In this document: piece by piece, positions 50,402-59,369 of the stretch
How positions within the stretch are numbered: the first letter of the stretch is position 1
Layout of the letters: every line of letters starts with the position of its first letter
Origin: RYN-230 sp963837515
GTDB lineage: Bacteria; Actinomycetota; Actinomycetes; Streptosporangiales; Streptosporangiaceae
NCBI GenBank assembly: GCA_963837515.1
Contig: CAWINT010000002.1
Location: 992,001-1,056,000 of the forward strand
Reading direction: 5' to 3'
DNA length: 64,000 nucleotides
Made by a program: the position numbers and the translations under genes
The notes under the pieces: generated by a model
Told to the model about the DNA's origin: nothing
The model's database searches: none
The model's input: the letters and a program-made list of their open reading frames with translations, nothing else

Positions 50402-51996
50402 ATGATCAAGATCAGCGCTCTCCTGGTTGCCCTGGCCATTGGCCTGCTGGCGGCTGGCGTCGTCGCCACCAGCCTGCTGCTGGTCTACGTCTCCATCGGG
50501 GTCTGCCTGGTGTCGGCGGCGCTGCTGGTCGTGGGCGTTGCCGGGCAGTGGATGGCGGGCCGTGAGAGCCGTGCGGCGGCGAGCGGGACGGTGCCGGAAC
50601 CGGCACTGCCCGCGGCCGGCCTGGCCGCCGCCCCGGCTGCCGCGGAACCCGCGCCGGCGCTGCTGGGCCCCCAGCCCGCGGCCGGAGCGGCGGGGACCGG
50701 GCCGGGCAGCGCGCATCCCAGCGACGGGCCGGGGGTGCGGCCGATGGACGGGGCCGCGCCGGATGACCTGTGGGACCGGGTCGCCGAGGAACTCGACTCG
50801 GCCGGCCGCCGGGAGACGGCCGGCCTGGCCTGGCCGGCCGCCGAGTTCCCGCTCCCCGAGGAACCGGCCGGGCCGGTGCCACCGGCCGAGCCGGTCCCAC
50901 CGGCCGAGCCGCGGCATTTCTCCGGCACCGGGTGGCCCGGCGAGCCGCCCCACCTCCTCGCCCCGGCGCAGCCCGAGTTCCCCGCCGTGGCCGGGCCGCA
51001 ACCGGGAACGGACGCTCCCGGGGAGACCCAGGCCGGGCCCGTCGACCGGGATGAGGCCAGCCCGTCCGGCACCCCGGCGGGGACGCTCGCCACGGCCGAC
51101 CGGGACACCGCGCCAGACACGCCACCCCCGGCGCGGGCCGGCGAGCCAGCCGGGGCATTCGGATCCACCAGCGCCGGGCTGCCCCGCCGGCGTCCCGCCC
51201 GTCCCGCCGACGGCTCCGGGGCGGGACGGCCAAGTTCCGGCAGCGATCTCTGGAAGCCCGCCGCCTACCGGCACGACGCCGGCGCTCCCGGGGAGGGCAG
51301 CCGGCCATCCGGGACACCGGGCCCGGCGGCGGAGCCGGCCGCCGCTGCCGCGGCCGGGCTGGCCGGAGCGGGATTCCTGCCCGCCACCCCCGGCGCCGGT
51401 TCAGCAGCCACCGCCGTCCCGGCGGCCGCCGATAGCCCGGAAGCGGCCGGCAGCCCGGAAGCGGCCGGCAGCCCGGAAGCGGCCGGCAGCCCGGAAGCGG
51501 CCGATAGCCCGGAAGCGGCCGGGCAGCCCGGAAGCGGCCGATAGCCCGGAAGCGGCCCGGCAGCCCGGAAGCGGCCGATGCCAGCCCGGCCGGCACCGCC
51601 GCTACGGCTACGCCGGATGACGGTATGGACCGCGAGGTAGCCAGCGAAACGACCCGCATGGCGCCGGATGCTGGCGCCGAGCCGCCCGAGGCTGAGGCGG
51701 CCGCGGCGGACGGCGAGCCTGCGTCACTGGAGCCAGCGGAGGCTGAGGCGGCTGATCCGGGCGACGCGCCTGGGCCGGTGGCCGAGGCCGAGTCGGCCGC
51801 CGGGGCGGACGGCCGGCCCAGCGGCCCGGTGACGGTCACCGTCGTCCCGGGGGTGGCCCGTTACCACCGGAGCGGGTGCATCCTCATCCGGTTCCTGGGC
51901 GACGACGACCTCCAGACCATGAGCCGCCAGGCTGCCGAGGACGCCAGCTTCGTCCCGTGCCGGGCCTGCCAGCCGGACCAGCTCACGGTCGGCTGA
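50402..51996 (+). CDS. membrane protein with low-complexity region; reading frame broken twice in a repeat array
   Basis: The N-terminus has two membrane helices (SALLVALAIGLLAAGVVAT and LVYVSIGVCLVSAALLVVGV). A long Pro/Ala-rich region follows, then SPEAAG repeats, and a conserved-looking C-terminus with VTVVPGVARYHRSGCILIRF and DASFVPCRACQPDQ. From ATG 50402 the frame stops at 51544. Two 19-base units within the 18-base repeats (one extra base each at about 51521-51523 and 51556-51558) shift the frame to the one ending at 51996. Removing both gives one protein of about 530 residues. The C-terminal Cys/His residues might bind metal. Function unknown; the gene follows divIVA. Confidence 0.6.
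51434..51579 (+). repeat. eight-unit 18-bp tandem repeat (SPEAAG)
   Basis: Units AGCCCGGAAGCGGCCGGC or ending GAT. Six are 18 bp; units 5 (51506-51524) and 7 (51543-51561) are 19 bp because of one extra G and one extra C. The two insertions move the reading frame by +1 each. Copies are otherwise nearly identical. Confidence 0.92.
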
Positions 51997-52049
51997 GCGG
52001 GCCAGCTGAGCCGGGTCACCGGACCGGGCCGGCGGACTCCGTCAGCTGG

Positions 52050-52082
52050 CACCGGCGCCCCGCCGGAGCGGGGGCGCCGGTG
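52050..52082. terminator. hairpin terminator between convergent genes
   Basis: Perfect 12-bp arms CACCGGCGCCCC (52050-52061) and GGGGCGCCGGTG (52071-52082) with a 9-base loop, directly abutting the ileS stop and 54 bp after the stop of the plus-strand gene. Likely ends both transcripts. Confidence 0.8.
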
Positions 52083-55000
52083 TCAGGCGCGGGCCAGCCA
52101 GAAGGTCAGCCCCAGGTCGGCGTCGGTGTGGCGGTGGGCAGCCGCCCCGCGGCCATCCGTTGCGGAGGCTGAGGGGGATCCGGGGCGGAAGGCATCGGCC
52201 AGCGTCTCCCCGGCGATCAGCGCCCCGTGCTCGGTCAGCGCCGCTACCAGGTCCGGGTCGTCCGCCTCCCACTGCACCGTGACCCGGTCGCTCACGTGCA
52301 GCCCGTCGCTCTTCCGCGCTTCCTGAACCAGCCGGATGACGTCGCGGGCCAGTCCCTCGCGGCGCAGTTCCGGGGTGATGGTGACTTCGAGCGCGACCGT
52401 CTCCCCGCCGTCGGCGGCCACCGTCCACCCGGACCGGGGCGTCTGCGTCACGATCACCTCGTCCGCGCCCAGCGCCACCGGCGTGCCGTCCACCAGGACG
52501 GAGATCTTCCCGGCCAGGCGGAGCTCGCCGGCCAGGGCGGCCGGATCCGCCGCGGCGATGGCCGCGGCCACCGGCTGGGTGCCCTTGCCGAAGCGGCGGC
52601 CCAGGGCCCGGAAGTTCGGCTTCACCACGTAGTCGACCAGATCCGCGCCGACCGCGGCCATCGGCTCCAGGGAGCGCACGTTGAGCTCGGCGATGATCTC
52701 GGCCCGCAGTTCGGGTGGCAGCCGGTCGAAACCAGCCGCGCTGACCACGGCGCGCGGCAGTGGCTGGCGGATCGGCACCGACGCGGCCGACCGGGCCGAC
52801 CGGCCCAGTTCCACCAGCCGCCGGGTCAGCGCCATCTGCCCGGACAGCCCGGCGTCGACCAGCGCCGGGTCGGCCACCGGCCAGGCCGCCAGGTGCACCG
52901 ACTCAGGATCCGCGGCGCCGCGCAGTGCGGACCAGACGTGCTCGGTCAGGAACGGGGTGAGCGGGGCCATCAACCGGCTCAGCACGTGCAGGCATTCGTA
53001 GAGGGTGGCGAACGCCGCGCTGCCCTCCGGGCCGACCGGGCCCTCCCAGAACCGCCGCCGCGAGCGCCGGACGTACCAGTTGGACATGTCGTCGATGAAG
53101 GCGGCCAGCCGCCGCCCGGCCGCGGCGGTGTCGAACCCCTCCAGGTCGGCGGTCACCTCGCTGGTCGTCGCGTGCAGCTCGCTGAGCAGCCACCGGTCCA
53201 GCAGCGGCCGGTCGGCGGGCCGGGGCGCCCCGGCCCGCTGGTCCGGGCTCCAGGCCCGGCCCTGCTCCGCCGCCGCGTTGGCGTACAGCACCAGGAAGCA
53301 GACCGTGTTCCAGTAGGTGAGCAGGACCTTGCGGACGATCTCCTCCAGCGCCGCGGATCCGATCCGCCGGGTGGCCCACGGCGAGCCGGACGCCGCGAAG
53401 AACCAGCGGATCGCGTCCGCGCCGTGCGCCTCCATGAGCGGGAGGGGTTCCAGCACGTTGCCGAGGTGCTTGCTCATCTTGCGCCCATCCTTGTCCACGA
53501 CCAGGCCGAGGCACACCACGTTCTCGTACGAGGACCGGCCGAATACCAGCGTGCCGACCGCCATCAGCGAGTAGAACCAGCCGCGGGTCTGGTCGATCGC
53601 CTCGCAGATGAACTGGGCGGGGTAGGACCGCAGGAACTGCTCCTGGCTGCGCCAGGGGGCGCCCAGCCGGGCGAACGGCATCGACCCGGAGTCGTACCAG
53701 GCGTCGATCACCTCGGGTACCCGGTGCGCCTCGCCGCCGCACTCGGGACAGGCCAGCGTGACGTCGTCCACGTAGGGCCGGTGCGGGTCCAGCCCGGACA
53801 GGTCCGTGCCGGTCAGCTCGCTCAGCTCCGCTAGCGACGCCACGCAGGTCAGGTGGTGCTCGCCGCACTCCCAGATAGGCAACGGCGTGCCCCAGTACCG
53901 GGTCCGGGACAGCGCCCAGTCCACGTTGTTGCGCAGCCATTCGCCGTACCGGCCGTGCTTGATCGTGGGTGGCTGCCAGCTGGTCCGCTCGTTCTCGGCC
54001 AGCAGCTGATCCTTGATCTGGGTGGTCCGGATGTACCAGGAGGGCAGCGCGTAATACAGCAGCGGCGTGTGGCACCGCCAGCAGTGCGGGTAGCTGTGCT
54101 CGTAGCGTTCGGCCCGGAACAGCAGCCCGCGCTCGGACAGGTCGCGGACCAGCGGGCCGTCGGCGTCCTTGAAGAACATCCCGCCGACCAGCGGCACCCA
54201 GTCCTCGAAGTGCCCGTCCGGGCGGACCGGGTTGACGACCGGCAGCCCGTGCGCGCGGCCGGTCTCCATGTCATCGGCCCCGAAGGCCGGTGCCAGGTGC
54301 ACCAGGCCGGTGCCGTCCTCGGTGGTGACGAACGCGCCCGGCACCACCCGGTGCGCGCCGGTGATCTCGACCAGGTGCAGCGGCGGCCGGTAGCTGGCCC
54401 CGACCAGTTCCGCGCCCGGCACCGTGGCCAGCACATGCCAGCCCTCGCCGAGGACGCGGGACACCAGCTTCTCGGCCACCACCACGGTGTCCCCGTCACC
54501 CGGCTTGCGGGCCACCGCGTAATTCTCGTCCGGGTGCACCGCCACGGCCGTGTTCGACACCAGCGTCCACGGGGTGGTCGTCCACACCAGCAGGTGCGCC
54601 CCGTCCAGCAGCGCGCTGGCGCCGTCGGGCCGGGTCAGCAGCGGGAACCGGACGGTCACCGCCGGATCGGTGACGGCCCGGTACACATCCGGCTGGCCCA
54701 TCTCGTGGTCCGACAGCGGGGTCTCGCAGCGCGGGCAGTACGGGCTGATCCGGAAGTCCTTGACCAGCAGGCCCTTATCGAAGATCTGCTTGAGCGACCA
54801 CCACACCGACTCGATGTAGCTGGTGTCCATGGTCCGGTAGGCGTGCGGCAGGTCGACCCAGTAGCCGAGCCGGACGGTCAGTTCCTCGAACGCGTCGACG
54901 TGCCGCTGGGCCGACTCGCGGCACCGGGCGTTGAACTCGGCGATGCCGTACCCCTCGATCGCCCTCTTGCCGGACAGCCCCAGTTCCCGCTCGACCGCCA

Positions 55001-55343
55001 CCTCGACCGGCAGGCCGTGGCAGTCCCAGCCGGCCTGCCGGGGCACGTGGAAGCCCTGCATGGTCTTGAACCGGGGGAAGACGTCCTTGAACACGCGCGC
55101 CTCGATGTGGTGCACACCGGGCATCCCGTTGGTGGTGGGCGGCCCCTCGTAGAACGTCCACAGCGGGCCGTCGGCGGTGGCGTCCAGCGAGCGCTCGAAG
55201 AACTTCCCGTCCTGCCACCGGGCCAGTACGTCATGCTCCATGGCCGGCAGATCGATGGCGGTGGGCAGGTCGGGGAAGTGGCGGGCCGGGGTTCCGGGGG
55301 GTCGTCCCCCCGAGTCAGCACGGCGCTGCGGTGAGTCTGACAC
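52083..55343 (-). CDS. ileS: isoleucyl-tRNA synthetase
   Basis: 1086 residues, class I synthetase of the eukaryote-like type 2. The HIGH-type motif reads GMPGVHHIEARVFKDVFPRF; KMSKS reads DGRKMSKHLGNVLEP; the editing domain contains TTPWTLVSNTAVAV; CPRCETPLSDHE and CPECGGEAH are zinc-binding Cys pairs. Type 2 enzymes are generally insensitive to mupirocin. GTG 55343 is set by GGAGG at 55354-55358; the frame is open upstream into the T-box leader. Regulated by the adjacent T-box. Confidence 0.95.
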   Translation of the reverse strand: MSDSPQRRADSGGRPPGTPARHFPDLPTAIDLPAMEHDVLARWQDGKFFERSLDATADGPLWTFYEGPPTTNGMPGVHHIEARVFKDVFPRFKTMQGFHVPRQAGWDCHGLPVEVAVERELGLSGKRAIEGYGIAEFNARCRESAQRHVDAFEELTVRLGYWVDLPHAYRTMDTSYIESVWWSLKQIFDKGLLVKDFRISPYCPRCETPLSDHEMGQPDVYRAVTDPAVTVRFPLLTRPDGASALLDGAHLLVWTTTPWTLVSNTAVAVHPDENYAVARKPGDGDTVVVAEKLVSRVLGEGWHVLATVPGAELVGASYRPPLHLVEITGAHRVVPGAFVTTEDGTGLVHLAPAFGADDMETGRAHGLPVVNPVRPDGHFEDWVPLVGGMFFKDADGPLVRDLSERGLLFRAERYEHSYPHCWRCHTPLLYYALPSWYIRTTQIKDQLLAENERTSWQPPTIKHGRYGEWLRNNVDWALSRTRYWGTPLPIWECGEHHLTCVASLAELSELTGTDLSGLDPHRPYVDDVTLACPECGGEAHRVPEVIDAWYDSGSMPFARLGAPWRSQEQFLRSYPAQFICEAIDQTRGWFYSLMAVGTLVFGRSSYENVVCLGLVVDKDGRKMSKHLGNVLEPLPLMEAHGADAIRWFFAASGSPWATRRIGSAALEEIVRKVLLTYWNTVCFLVLYANAAAEQGRAWSPDQRAGAPRPADRPLLDRWLLSELHATTSEVTADLEGFDTAAAGRRLAAFIDDMSNWYVRRSRRRFWEGPVGPEGSAAFATLYECLHVLSRLMAPLTPFLTEHVWSALRGAADPESVHLAAWPVADPALVDAGLSGQMALTRRLVELGRSARSAASVPIRQPLPRAVVSAAGFDRLPPELRAEIIAELNVRSLEPMAAVGADLVDYVVKPNFRALGRRFGKGTQPVAAAIAAADPAALAGELRLAGKISVLVDGTPVALGADEVIVTQTPRSGWTVAADGGETVALEVTITPELRREGLARDVIRLVQEARKSDGLHVSDRVTVQWEADDPDLVAALTEHGALIAGETLADAFRPGSPSASATDGRGAAAHRHTDADLGLTFWLARA

Positions 55344-55600
55344 GGTCGGTGGTCCTCCGGCGGGGCGTGTCCCCAGGCATGCGCCCCGGGTACGCGGCTT
55401 CGCGTGGAGGGACGAGGTGCGCCGGCGGCGGCCCCGCGGTACCACCCTCCTTGGCCAGGTCAGCCGCCCAGGGCGGGGCCCGGCCCACTCGCTTGTCGCT
55501 GCCAGCCGGTTCTACTGAGCACGCGGCCCGGGTGCGCCGCGGTGCCGTTCTTCCGGCGGCTCCGGGGTGATCTGGTCCGCTGGGCCTGCCCCCGGGCTCA
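55344..55600 (-). promoter_or_regulatory. T-box riboswitch of ileS
   Basis: On the minus strand AGGGTGGTACCGCGG at 55434-55448 is the T-box sequence; its UGGU can pair with the 3' end of uncharged tRNA-Ile (discriminator A). Further upstream a stem-loop (GCGG...CCGC, about 55550-55580) exposes AUC at 55569-55571, a fitting isoleucine specifier. The ribosome site GGAGG (55354-55358) can pair with GUCCCUCC from 55406-55413, so control is likely at translation, as in the short actinobacterial ileS T-boxes. The 5' end is not defined by sequence. Confidence 0.85.
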
Positions 55601-56018
55601 CACCGTCCCCGGGTCGCTCCTGGCCGCGTTCAACGGCAGCTGTCCCCATCGTCACCGTGCAGACAGCTAACGATAGCGGATGGCGGCAACCGCAGCCGAC
55701 CCGGTTTCGCCGCCCCGGTGCGAGGCGGGAGGTGCGGCCCCGGCCGGGAGGCCGCCGGCCCGGGTGGCGGGTTTCCACGCCGGCGCTCCCGGGGACATTC
55801 CTGGCGCGGCGCTGCCGCCGCGGGAACCGGGCCGCGGCCACCGCCGCCCCGGCGGGCCAGGGCCGGGCCAGCGGATGCCCCGGCCTGCTGGATTATCGCC
55901 GCGGCCGGAAGTGTTTGCAGTCGCAGGCAGGCCGATCTATCCTCCGGTGACTGCCCGCAGTCCAAGATCGATTGGTGGCAGTTCACATAGTGGACATATC
56001 GCGTGTTAGGGGGCCGAG
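55601..56018. other. divergent promoter region between ileS and the TraR/DksA gene
   Basis: About 418 bases without a supported gene; short frames here are Arg/Pro/Gly-rich. The minus-strand sequence near 55660-55680 (TATCGTTAGC) may carry the ileS promoter. The 55930-56010 stretch, with several AT-rich steps before AGGGGG, should hold that of the TraR/DksA gene. Confidence 0.5.
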
Positions 56019-56438
56019 ATGACAGCAGCCGCGCGTTCGGGTGCCGCCGCTCTCGCCGTCCGGCCTGGTGAAGAGCCCTGGACCGAGCAGGAACTGGCGG
56101 AAGTCCGCCAGGAACTGGAAGCGGAAGCGGCCGGGCTTCGCGAAGATATCTCCACTGCGGAGTCCGAGATCGCTGACCGGCTCGGTGACGCGGTCGGTGA
56201 TGCCGGCGACGACTCCGCCGATGCCGGGGCCAAGACGTTCCAGCGGGAACATGAGCTGGCGCTGACCCAGCAGGCCCGCGAACTGCTGGCGCAGACCGAG
56301 CGGGCCCTGTCGCGGATCAGCGATGGCAGCTACGGTGTCTGCGAGTCCTGTGGCAAGGCCATCGGCAAGGCCCGGCTGCAGGCGTTTCCCCGCGCTACGC
56401 TGTGCGTGGCCTGCAAGCAACGCGAGGAACGGCGCTGA
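56019..56438 (+). CDS. TraR/DksA-family zinc-finger protein
   Basis: 139 residues. An N-terminal coiled coil (WTEQELAEVRQELEAEAAGL, then EREHELALTQQ-type helix) with acidic residues at the tip, and a C4 zinc finger with CESCGKAIGKARLQAFPRA then LCVACKQ. DksA-type proteins enter the RNA polymerase secondary channel; the actinobacterial relatives are shorter and partly studied (CarD-independent). ATG 56019 follows AGGGGG. The lspA gene overlaps its 3' end. Confidence 0.88.
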   Translation: MTAAARSGAAALAVRPGEEPWTEQELAEVRQELEAEAAGLREDISTAESEIADRLGDAVGDAGDDSADAGAKTFQREHELALTQQARELLAQTERALSRISDGSYGVCESCGKAIGKARLQAFPRATLCVACKQREERR

Positions 56439-57085
56439 ACGACTCCGCTACCCCGGCTACCCCGGCTACCCCGGCCGGCCCGGCGCTCCCGCAGCGGCCG
56501 CGCCGGATCAGGCTGCTGCTCGTGATCGCGGCCTGCGTATTCGTGGCCGACCTGGTGTCCAAGACGATCGTCGTGGCGGCGCTGTCGCACCGGGCGCCGA
56601 TCCGGCTGCTCGGCGGCCTGCTCACGCTCCGGGTGCTGCGCAACAGCGGGGCGGCGTTCAGCATCGGCACGTCCATGACCGTGGTGTTCAGCCTCATCGC
56701 GCTGGGCGTCATCATCGCCATCCTGCGCACGGCCAGGCGGCTGCGCAGCGTCCCCTGGGCGGTCACCCTCGGGCTGCTGCTCGGCGGCGCGGCCGGCAAC
56801 CTCGGTGACCGCATCTTCCGGTCACCGGCGCCGTTCCGCGGGTACGTCGTGGACTGGATCCAGCTGCCGCACTGGCCGGTGTTCAACGTGGCTGACTCGT
56901 GCATCGTCTGCGGAGGCGTGCTGGCCGTGCTGCTCGCGGCCCGCGGTGTGCCGCTGGACGGTAACCGCCAGCCGGACGGCGGCGTCCCCGCGGCGGCCAC
57001 GACCGGACCGGGCGCGGTGGACCCCACGCCGGATGACGCCGAGTCGGGGGTCAGCCGTGGGCCGGCCGGCGACGGCGGCCGGTGA
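56402..57085 (+). CDS. lspA: lipoprotein signal peptidase
   Basis: About 216-227 residues. Four membrane helices with the aspartyl dyad in GNLGDRI and FNVADSCI; VADLVSKTIVV and LRNSGAAFSIGTS are further family motifs. It cleaves signal peptides of diacylated lipoproteins. GTG 56402 is the first standard start but overlaps the TraR gene by 37 bases; CTG 56435, in a CTGA overlap with that stop and preceded by GAGGAA, could be the true start. A three-fold 9-bp repeat (56447-56473) encodes ATPATPATP. A ~50-residue Pro/Gly-rich tail ends it. Confidence 0.9.
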   Translation: MRGLQATRGTALNDSATPATPATPAGPALPQRPRRIRLLLVIAACVFVADLVSKTIVVAALSHRAPIRLLGGLLTLRVLRNSGAAFSIGTSMTVVFSLIALGVIIAILRTARRLRSVPWAVTLGLLLGGAAGNLGDRIFRSPAPFRGYVVDWIQLPHWPVFNVADSCIVCGGVLAVLLAARGVPLDGNRQPDGGVPAAATTGPGAVDPTPDDAESGVSRGPAGDGGR

Positions 57086-58017
57086 CCGGGGTGGCACAGC
57101 GGCGGGTACCCGTCCCCGAGGGCCTCGACGGTGAGCGGCTCGACGCCGCGCTGGCCCGGATGTTCGGGCTGTCCCGGGCCAGCGCCGCGGAACTGATCAG
57201 CGAGGGCCAGGTTCTGGTCGGCGGCCGGGCCGCGGCCAAGTCCGACCGGGTGCCGGCCGGGGAGTGGCTCGACGTGACGCTGCCCGCTCCGCCAGTCCCG
57301 GTGGGGCCGGTGCCCCGGGCCGTGCCCGGGCTGGCGGTGCGGTACGAGGACGCCGACATCGTGGTGGTGGACAAGCCGCGCGGGGTGGCCGCCCACCCGA
57401 CGCCGGGCTGGACCGGCCCGACCGTGCTCGAGGGCCTGCTCGCTGCCGGGCACACCATCGCGACCAGCGGCGCGGCCGAACGCCAGGGCATCGTGCACCG
57501 GCTGGACGCCAACACCACGGGGCTCATGGTGGTGGCCAAGAGCGAGCACGCCTACAGCGTCCTCAAGCAGGCCTTCCGCGACCGCACGGTGGAGAAGTTC
57601 TACCACGCCCTGGTCCAGGGCCATCCGGACCCGCTGCGGGGCACCATCGACGCGCCGATCGGGCGGCACCCGTCCGGGGACGGCCGTTTTGCGGTGGTGA
57701 CCGGTGGCCGCCCGAGCGTCACCCACTACGACACGCTGGAGGCGTTCCGGGCCGCCAGCCTGACCGAGGTGGCGCTGGAGACCGGCCGGACGCACCAGAT
57801 CCGGGTGCATATGGCCGCGCTGCACCACCCGTGCGTGGGCGACCGGCTGTACGGCGCCGACCCGGTGCTGGCGGCGCACCTTGGGCTGACCCGGCAGTGG
57901 CTGCACGCCGTCCGGCTGGGGTTCCAGCATCCCGCCGACGGCCGCCGGGTCGAGTTCACCAGCGGCTACCCGGACGATCTCCGTCACGCGCTCGACGTGC
58001 TGCGCGCGGAAAGCTGA
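57082..58017 (+). CDS. rluD: 23S rRNA pseudouridine synthase, RluD type
   Basis: 311 residues. S4 RNA-binding domain (ERLDAALARMFGLSRASAAE) and the catalytic domain with VVVDKPRGVAAHPTPGW and the catalytic Asp in GIVHRLDANTTGLMVVAKS, then ETGRTHQIRVHMAALHHP. It modifies uridines in helix 69 of 23S rRNA. GTG 57082 overlaps the lspA stop by 4 bases. A strong hairpin follows 149 bases after the stop. Confidence 0.94.
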   Translation: MTGVAQRRVPVPEGLDGERLDAALARMFGLSRASAAELISEGQVLVGGRAAAKSDRVPAGEWLDVTLPAPPVPVGPVPRAVPGLAVRYEDADIVVVDKPRGVAAHPTPGWTGPTVLEGLLAAGHTIATSGAAERQGIVHRLDANTTGLMVVAKSEHAYSVLKQAFRDRTVEKFYHALVQGHPDPLRGTIDAPIGRHPSGDGRFAVVTGGRPSVTHYDTLEAFRAASLTEVALETGRTHQIRVHMAALHHPCVGDRLYGADPVLAAHLGLTRQWLHAVRLGFQHPADGRRVEFTSGYPDDLRHALDVLRAES

Positions 58018-58165
58018 CGGCGCGCAACGCCGCCCCCGGCGCGGGCGGCACCCGGGCGGTGCGGCGGGCCGGGTATCTCACCGACCTCAACGGCAGCGCG
58101 TTCGCGCTCTTCAGCCCCAGGCCGGATTACTGAGGCCCGCCGGGCCGGGGCGGGCCCGCCGGGCC

Positions 58166-58192
58166 GGGATGGCCGGCGGTCCCGGCCATCCC
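58166..58192. terminator. hairpin after rluD
   Basis: Perfect 11-bp arms GGGATGGCCGG (58166-58176) and CCGGCCATCCC (58182-58192) with a 5-base loop, preceded by two copies of GGCCCGCCGGGCCGGG (58134 and 58153). It probably ends the TraR-lspA-rluD transcript before the DoxX-like gene. Confidence 0.65.
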
Positions 58193-58241
58193 GGCCGGCC
58201 GAGGACGTTACAGATCCGCCTCGGCGGGCAGAAGGGCGCGC

Positions 58242-59048
58242 ATGGGTGTTATCAGAGCTTTGGCCCGTCCGATGCTGGCATCGATCTTCATCGTTCAGGG
58301 CTACGAGACGTGGCGGCATCCCGAGCGGGTGGCGCCCCATGCCGAAGATGTCGTCCGGCCGGTCAAGGAGCAGGTACCGGTGCTGCCGGAGCAGACCGAG
58401 GACTCTGTGCGGATCAACGGGGCCGTCCAGTGCGTCGCTGGCTCATTCCTGGCGCTCGGCTGGTGGCCACGGCTCTCCGCGCTGACCCTGGCGGGAACCC
58501 TGGTCCCGACGACGCTGGCCGGGCACCGGTTCTGGGAGATCGAGGACAAGCAGGAGCAGGCTCAGCAGCGGATCCACTTCCTCAAGAACCTCACCATGCT
58601 GGGCGGCCTGCTCATCGCGGCGGCCGATACCGGGGGTGACCCGTCGCTGGCCTGGCGCGGCCGCCACGCCGCGCAGACCGCGCGCCGGGAGGTGGCGCTG
58701 GCGGCCCAGAGCACGCTGGCGCCCGGGGCCGCCACGGCCAAGGCCGGCCGGGCCGCGGTCAAGGCCGGGACGGCCCAGGTCTCGCGCAAGGCCGCAGCCC
58801 AGGCCGGGACCAAGGCGGCCAAGGCGGGCACCACGGCGGGCAAGGCCGCGACTCAGGCGGCGGCCAAGGCGAGCCGGGCGGCGGCGCGGGCCGGGAAGGT
58901 AGCGGCCCACGCGGGCCAGGCTGGCGGCCGGCTGAGCTACCGCACCGGCCGGACCGTTGGCCAGGCCAAGGGCCAGGCCAGGGCCAAGGCCAAGGGCAGG
59001 GCGAAGGGCAAGGGCAGCCTGCTGGGCACACTGCTGCCCACGGGCTGA
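58242..59048 (+). CDS. DoxX-like membrane protein with histone H1-like tail
   Basis: 268 residues. The first ~130 have a DoxX-like layout of about four helices (ALARPMLASIFIVQGYETW, GAVQCVAGSFLALGWWPRL, LAGTLVPTTLAGHRFW, LTMLGGLLIAAADT). From about residue 150 the protein is an Ala/Lys/Gly-rich tail with AAKAG, AGKAA and GRAAVKAG steps, ending in GQARAKAKGRAKGKG. Such tails resemble histone H1 or the C-terminus of mycobacterial HupB and bind nucleic acids or acidic polymers. The tail may lie inside the cell or face the wall. ATG 58242; function unknown. Confidence 0.75.
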   Translation: MGVIRALARPMLASIFIVQGYETWRHPERVAPHAEDVVRPVKEQVPVLPEQTEDSVRINGAVQCVAGSFLALGWWPRLSALTLAGTLVPTTLAGHRFWEIEDKQEQAQQRIHFLKNLTMLGGLLIAAADTGGDPSLAWRGRHAAQTARREVALAAQSTLAPGAATAKAGRAAVKAGTAQVSRKAAAQAGTKAAKAGTTAGKAATQAAAKASRAAARAGKVAAHAGQAGGRLSYRTGRTVGQAKGQARAKAKGRAKGKGSLLGTLLPTG

Positions 59049-59369
59049 CCGCCGGGCCGCAGGCCGGCCCAGGACCAGCCGAACACGCCGTCCGGCCGTC
59101 GTTTTCCACGACGGCCAGGCGGCCTGGTTGCTGCCCGCGCGCGGGCTCCCGGCCGTCGCCCAAAACGGGACAACCGCCCATCCGGCGCGCCGCGTCGCGG
59201 CGTCCGTCCGCCCTCGGTAGGCTCAGCTATGCCGGGCTGGTGCACCGTCCGGATGGGTCCTCCGGCAGGTGAACGCCGAGGCAGGCGGCACCAGCCACTT
59301 CCCCCGGCCTGGTGGAAAGCGCCCGTAAGGGCGCGCTGCGTGCATGCCCGAAAGGAGGCGGTACATCCC
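59049..59369. other. intergenic region upstream of dnaE
   Basis: 321 bases without a supported gene. A few AT-rich steps (TTTTCC near 59101, CAAAAC near 59161) are possible promoter parts. AAAGGAGG at 59351-59358 is the dnaE ribosome site. Open frames through it are extensions of dnaE or its antisense and lack conserved sequence. Confidence 0.5.

Noticed and set aside
51434..51579. CRISPR-like array
   Set aside because: Units are contiguous without spacers, 18 bp long and in coding phase, so it is a coding tandem repeat.
52227..55334. two long open frames on the plus strand
   Set aside because: Mirror frames of ileS; no motif, and the T-box and ribosome site support the minus-strand gene.
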